Assembly: GCF_900100335.1 (NCBI RefSeq)
Contig: NZ_FNFE01000011.1
Location: 1-60,158 of the forward strand
Length of the DNA: 60,158 nt
Origin: Natronorubrum texcoconense
Lineage (GTDB): Archaea; Halobacteriota; Halobacteria; Halobacteriales; Natrialbaceae
Direction: 5' to 3'
Below, one piece after another: positions 58,959 to 60,158 of this stretch. Made by a program: the position numbers and the translations under genes. The notes below the pieces were generated by a model, which was given only the letters and a program-made list of their open reading frames with translations, was not told where the DNA came from and made no database searches. Numbering within the stretch: position 1 is the first letter of the stretch; the number at the start of each line of letters is the position of its first letter.

Positions 58959-59233
58959 TGGCGACCACCTCCAATGGTCGCACGGCCCGATCTGCGAGAC
59001 ATCGAAACTTGCTGCCCACCCGTCTGAGGAATCTTGCCAGTATTTGAGGGGAGATCTATAATTCCGAAACCCGACAACAAAAAAGGTGTATTAGATCCTT
59101 TCTGGTTGTGGGTGTGGCCCCCTCCGACCTCACGTCCGGTTAGCTGTGAATGTCGTGTCTCTTTACGTCCGCAACGCTCAAAATTAGGCGCTCTATCTGG
59201 CGAGTCGGTGGGATTGGTCTTTGGATCTTGCAT
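58955..59233 (-). CDS. Possible 92-residue leader-operon protein
   Basis: MQDPKTNPTDSPDRAPNFER, a Gly/His-rich middle and a basic end. Its first codons are encoded by the shared 19-base repeat. It overlaps the next gene by 4 bases (ATGA), which favours translation, but the composition is unusual for a haloarchaeal protein. Alternatively the stretch is a long untranslated leader. Confidence 0.4.
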   Translation of the reverse strand: MQDPKTNPTDSPDRAPNFERCGRKETRHSQLTGREVGGGHTHNQKGSNTPFLLSGFGIIDLPSNTGKIPQTGGQQVSMSRRSGRATIGGGRQ

Positions 59234-59290
59234 TGTAGTTGTGTTTGTCGTAGTCAGTACGCCCGTAGCGGCTAGCCTGTGCCACCAGGC
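59208..59290 (-). promoter_or_regulatory. Shared operon leader, copy B (hairpin plus 19-base repeat)
   Basis: Reading the minus strand: GCCTG-GTGGCA-CAGGC (59275-59290, perfect 5-base stem with the same GTGGCA loop as copy A), then about 48 bases, then ATCCAAAGACCAATCCCAC (59208-59226). The stem sequence differs from copy A while pairing is kept. Confidence 0.6.
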
Positions 59291-59321
59291 CTCGCTCCAG
59301 GGAATCGTTACGTGCGCGCGT

Positions 59322-59612
59322 TCATCGTCCTAACTCAACCTCGCCGACTCCGAACAGTTCGACAACTGGTTCGATCCAATCCGGCACGCGCTCGGGGAGC
59401 TCGTCGCGACCGGCGACGCCAGTCAGTTCGGCGAACGGTGCGCCCTCGAGAATGAACGTCTCTCCGCGACGGTGGATCTCGAGGACTTGGTGACCGATTC
59501 CGACCGCTCGAAGGGTCACTTCACACGTAACCGACGGCGGTACGTCCGCGCCGACGTCGGCCAGCGAGATCTCGACCGAATCGCTTTGCGTATTCAACTC
59601 CGTGACTGACAT
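59322..59612 (-). CDS. 96-residue protein (HalX/HVO-type small protein)
   Basis: From the ATG at 59612: MSVTELNTQSDSVEISLADV, a beta-rich middle (VTCEVTLRAVGIGHQVLEIH RRGETFILEGAP) and an acidic end. An upstream ATG at 59732 would add 40 low-quality residues. Unknown function. Confidence 0.55.
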   Translation of the reverse strand: MSVTELNTQSDSVEISLADVGADVPPSVTCEVTLRAVGIGHQVLEIHRRGETFILEGAPFAELTGVAGRDELPERVPDWIEPVVELFGVGEVELGR

Positions 59613-59980
59613 ACTACCTGATGAGTTCTGGAAGCCCTTGAATAGCCATTGGAGATTTCCGAATTTCCGAAAGTCCGGATTTCCCCAACGATTGTTGGCA
59701 GTTGGTTTATGGTCGCGCGTGGTGTCTGTCATAGTAGGCGTCAGTTTCGGACGTCGTGGACGGCGTGGTTAGAGCACGCCCGTCCGCTTTTCGTAGGGAC
59801 AGGTTACCCGTCCAGAGCGTCGTATCTGCTGACACTCACCCTGTTGTTAGTCAGTCACTATAAAGCTTGGCACCAAACAATGCCACAACTTACAATATTA
59901 TGCGCATCATAGCAATATTTAATGCCTAATGAGATTGTATGGTATGGAACTAAGAAGATGACATGGCTATTGCGCGGTAG
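59613..59980. other. Intergenic region before the repressor gene
   Basis: No gene recognised. TATTTAA (about 59917-59923) is a likely TATA box for the repressor at 59981, giving a leader of roughly 35 bases. Confidence 0.4.
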
Positions 59981-60158
59981 ATGCGCCCGCGTGTTGCATG
60001 GATGACTGGGAACGATGACTCTATACTGGAGTTTCTCGGTGAACGCGACGTTGCCCTTTCGCCACGCGGACTAGACATCAACCTCGAGCGCGAAGGGATT
60101 GCGATCTCTTACCGGACGATCAATAGGCGACTCAAGCAGTTGCACGAAAAGGGCTTGG
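59981..60158 (+). CDS. PhiH1-repressor-like winged-helix protein (N-terminal part)
   Basis: MRPRVAWMTGNDDSILEFLG ERDVALSPRGLDINLE is the standard opening of haloarchaeal phiH1-type repressors. The frame continues at base 2 of the window and ends at 202. Start at 59981, or the Met codon at 60002. See the C-terminal entry for the domain description. Confidence 0.85.
   Translation, partial: MRPRVAWMTGNDDSILEFLGERDVALSPRGLDINLEREGIAISYRTINRRLKQLHEKGL
60064..60158. repeat. Terminal redundancy, copy 2
   Basis: Identical to bases 1-95; see copy 1. Confidence 0.93.

Noticed and set aside
1-60158. Insertion-sequence transposases
   Set aside because: No DDE, HUH or serine-recombinase signature was seen in any long frame; the only recombinase is the tyrosine integrase.

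Overview
The window is a 60,158-base read-out of a circular haloarchaeal element. Bases 1-95 recur exactly at 60064-60158, so the circle is 60,063 bp and one gene, a small winged-helix repressor, runs across the break. The host is very likely a halophilic archaeon. The predicted proteins are strongly acidic, Tat signals with an RR motif are common, and TATA boxes sit about 25-30 bases before leaderless starts. The regulators are PadR-like and phiH1-repressor-like. CTCGAG is strikingly frequent in most genes, a habit familiar from Natrialbaceae (Natrinema/Haloterrigena relatives); that family assignment is inference. No rRNA, CRISPR array, complete tRNA or IS transposase was seen.

Layout. (1) 1-4162: an AT-richer patchwork of small regulators and membrane proteins with repeats and hairpins. 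(2) 4163-7104: the replication module, with two Orc1/Cdc6-family ATPases and an origin at about 5483-5873 (one inverted and four direct recognition boxes around an AT-rich stretch). (3) 7215-10590: cargo, namely an antitoxin-like HTH gene, a sulfatase/phosphotransferase-fold protein and a frameshifted ParB/Srx-like gene. (4) 10882-33331: a plus-strand block of about 21 close-packed genes. It encodes exported (Tat or Sec) proteins, a subtilisin-like protease, a 1110-residue surface protein anchored at its C-terminus, a PHP/LamG-like protein, many multi-pass membrane proteins and, last, a HerA/VirD4-type ATPase with degenerate nucleotide-binding motifs. This is the best candidate for a particle-, vesicle- or DNA-transfer apparatus. 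(5) 33544-41724: accessory and maintenance genes, including a tyrosine integrase, a deoxyribosyltransferase-like enzyme, an HD-domain protein, ParA with a small ParB-like partner, and an HNH nuclease. The last group is tied together by GATACAG-type iterons. (6) 41947-54521, minus strand: about 30 tiny overlapping genes rich in Cys-pair zinc modules, with a C5-cytosine methyltransferase, a J-domain protein and a PadR-like regulator. (7) 54733-60158: regulators, an MCM-like protein that has lost Walker A, Walker B and the arginine finger, and a second minus-strand operon.

How the parts fit. Orc proteins plus the origin, the ParA system and the repressor make a self-maintaining plasmid or temperate virus genome. 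The integrase adds optional chromosomal insertion. Block 4 would build an envelope-bound export structure. The zinc-protein/methyltransferase operon looks like an early or host-takeover region. Two minus-strand operons carry a shared leader (a hairpin with a GUGGCA loop plus a 19-base repeat), which suggests coordinated control. Overall the element resembles either a membrane-vesicle-disseminated plasmid (the pR1SE concept known from Halorubrum lacusprofundi), a conjugative plasmid, or an undescribed temperate virus. The sequence alone does not decide among these.
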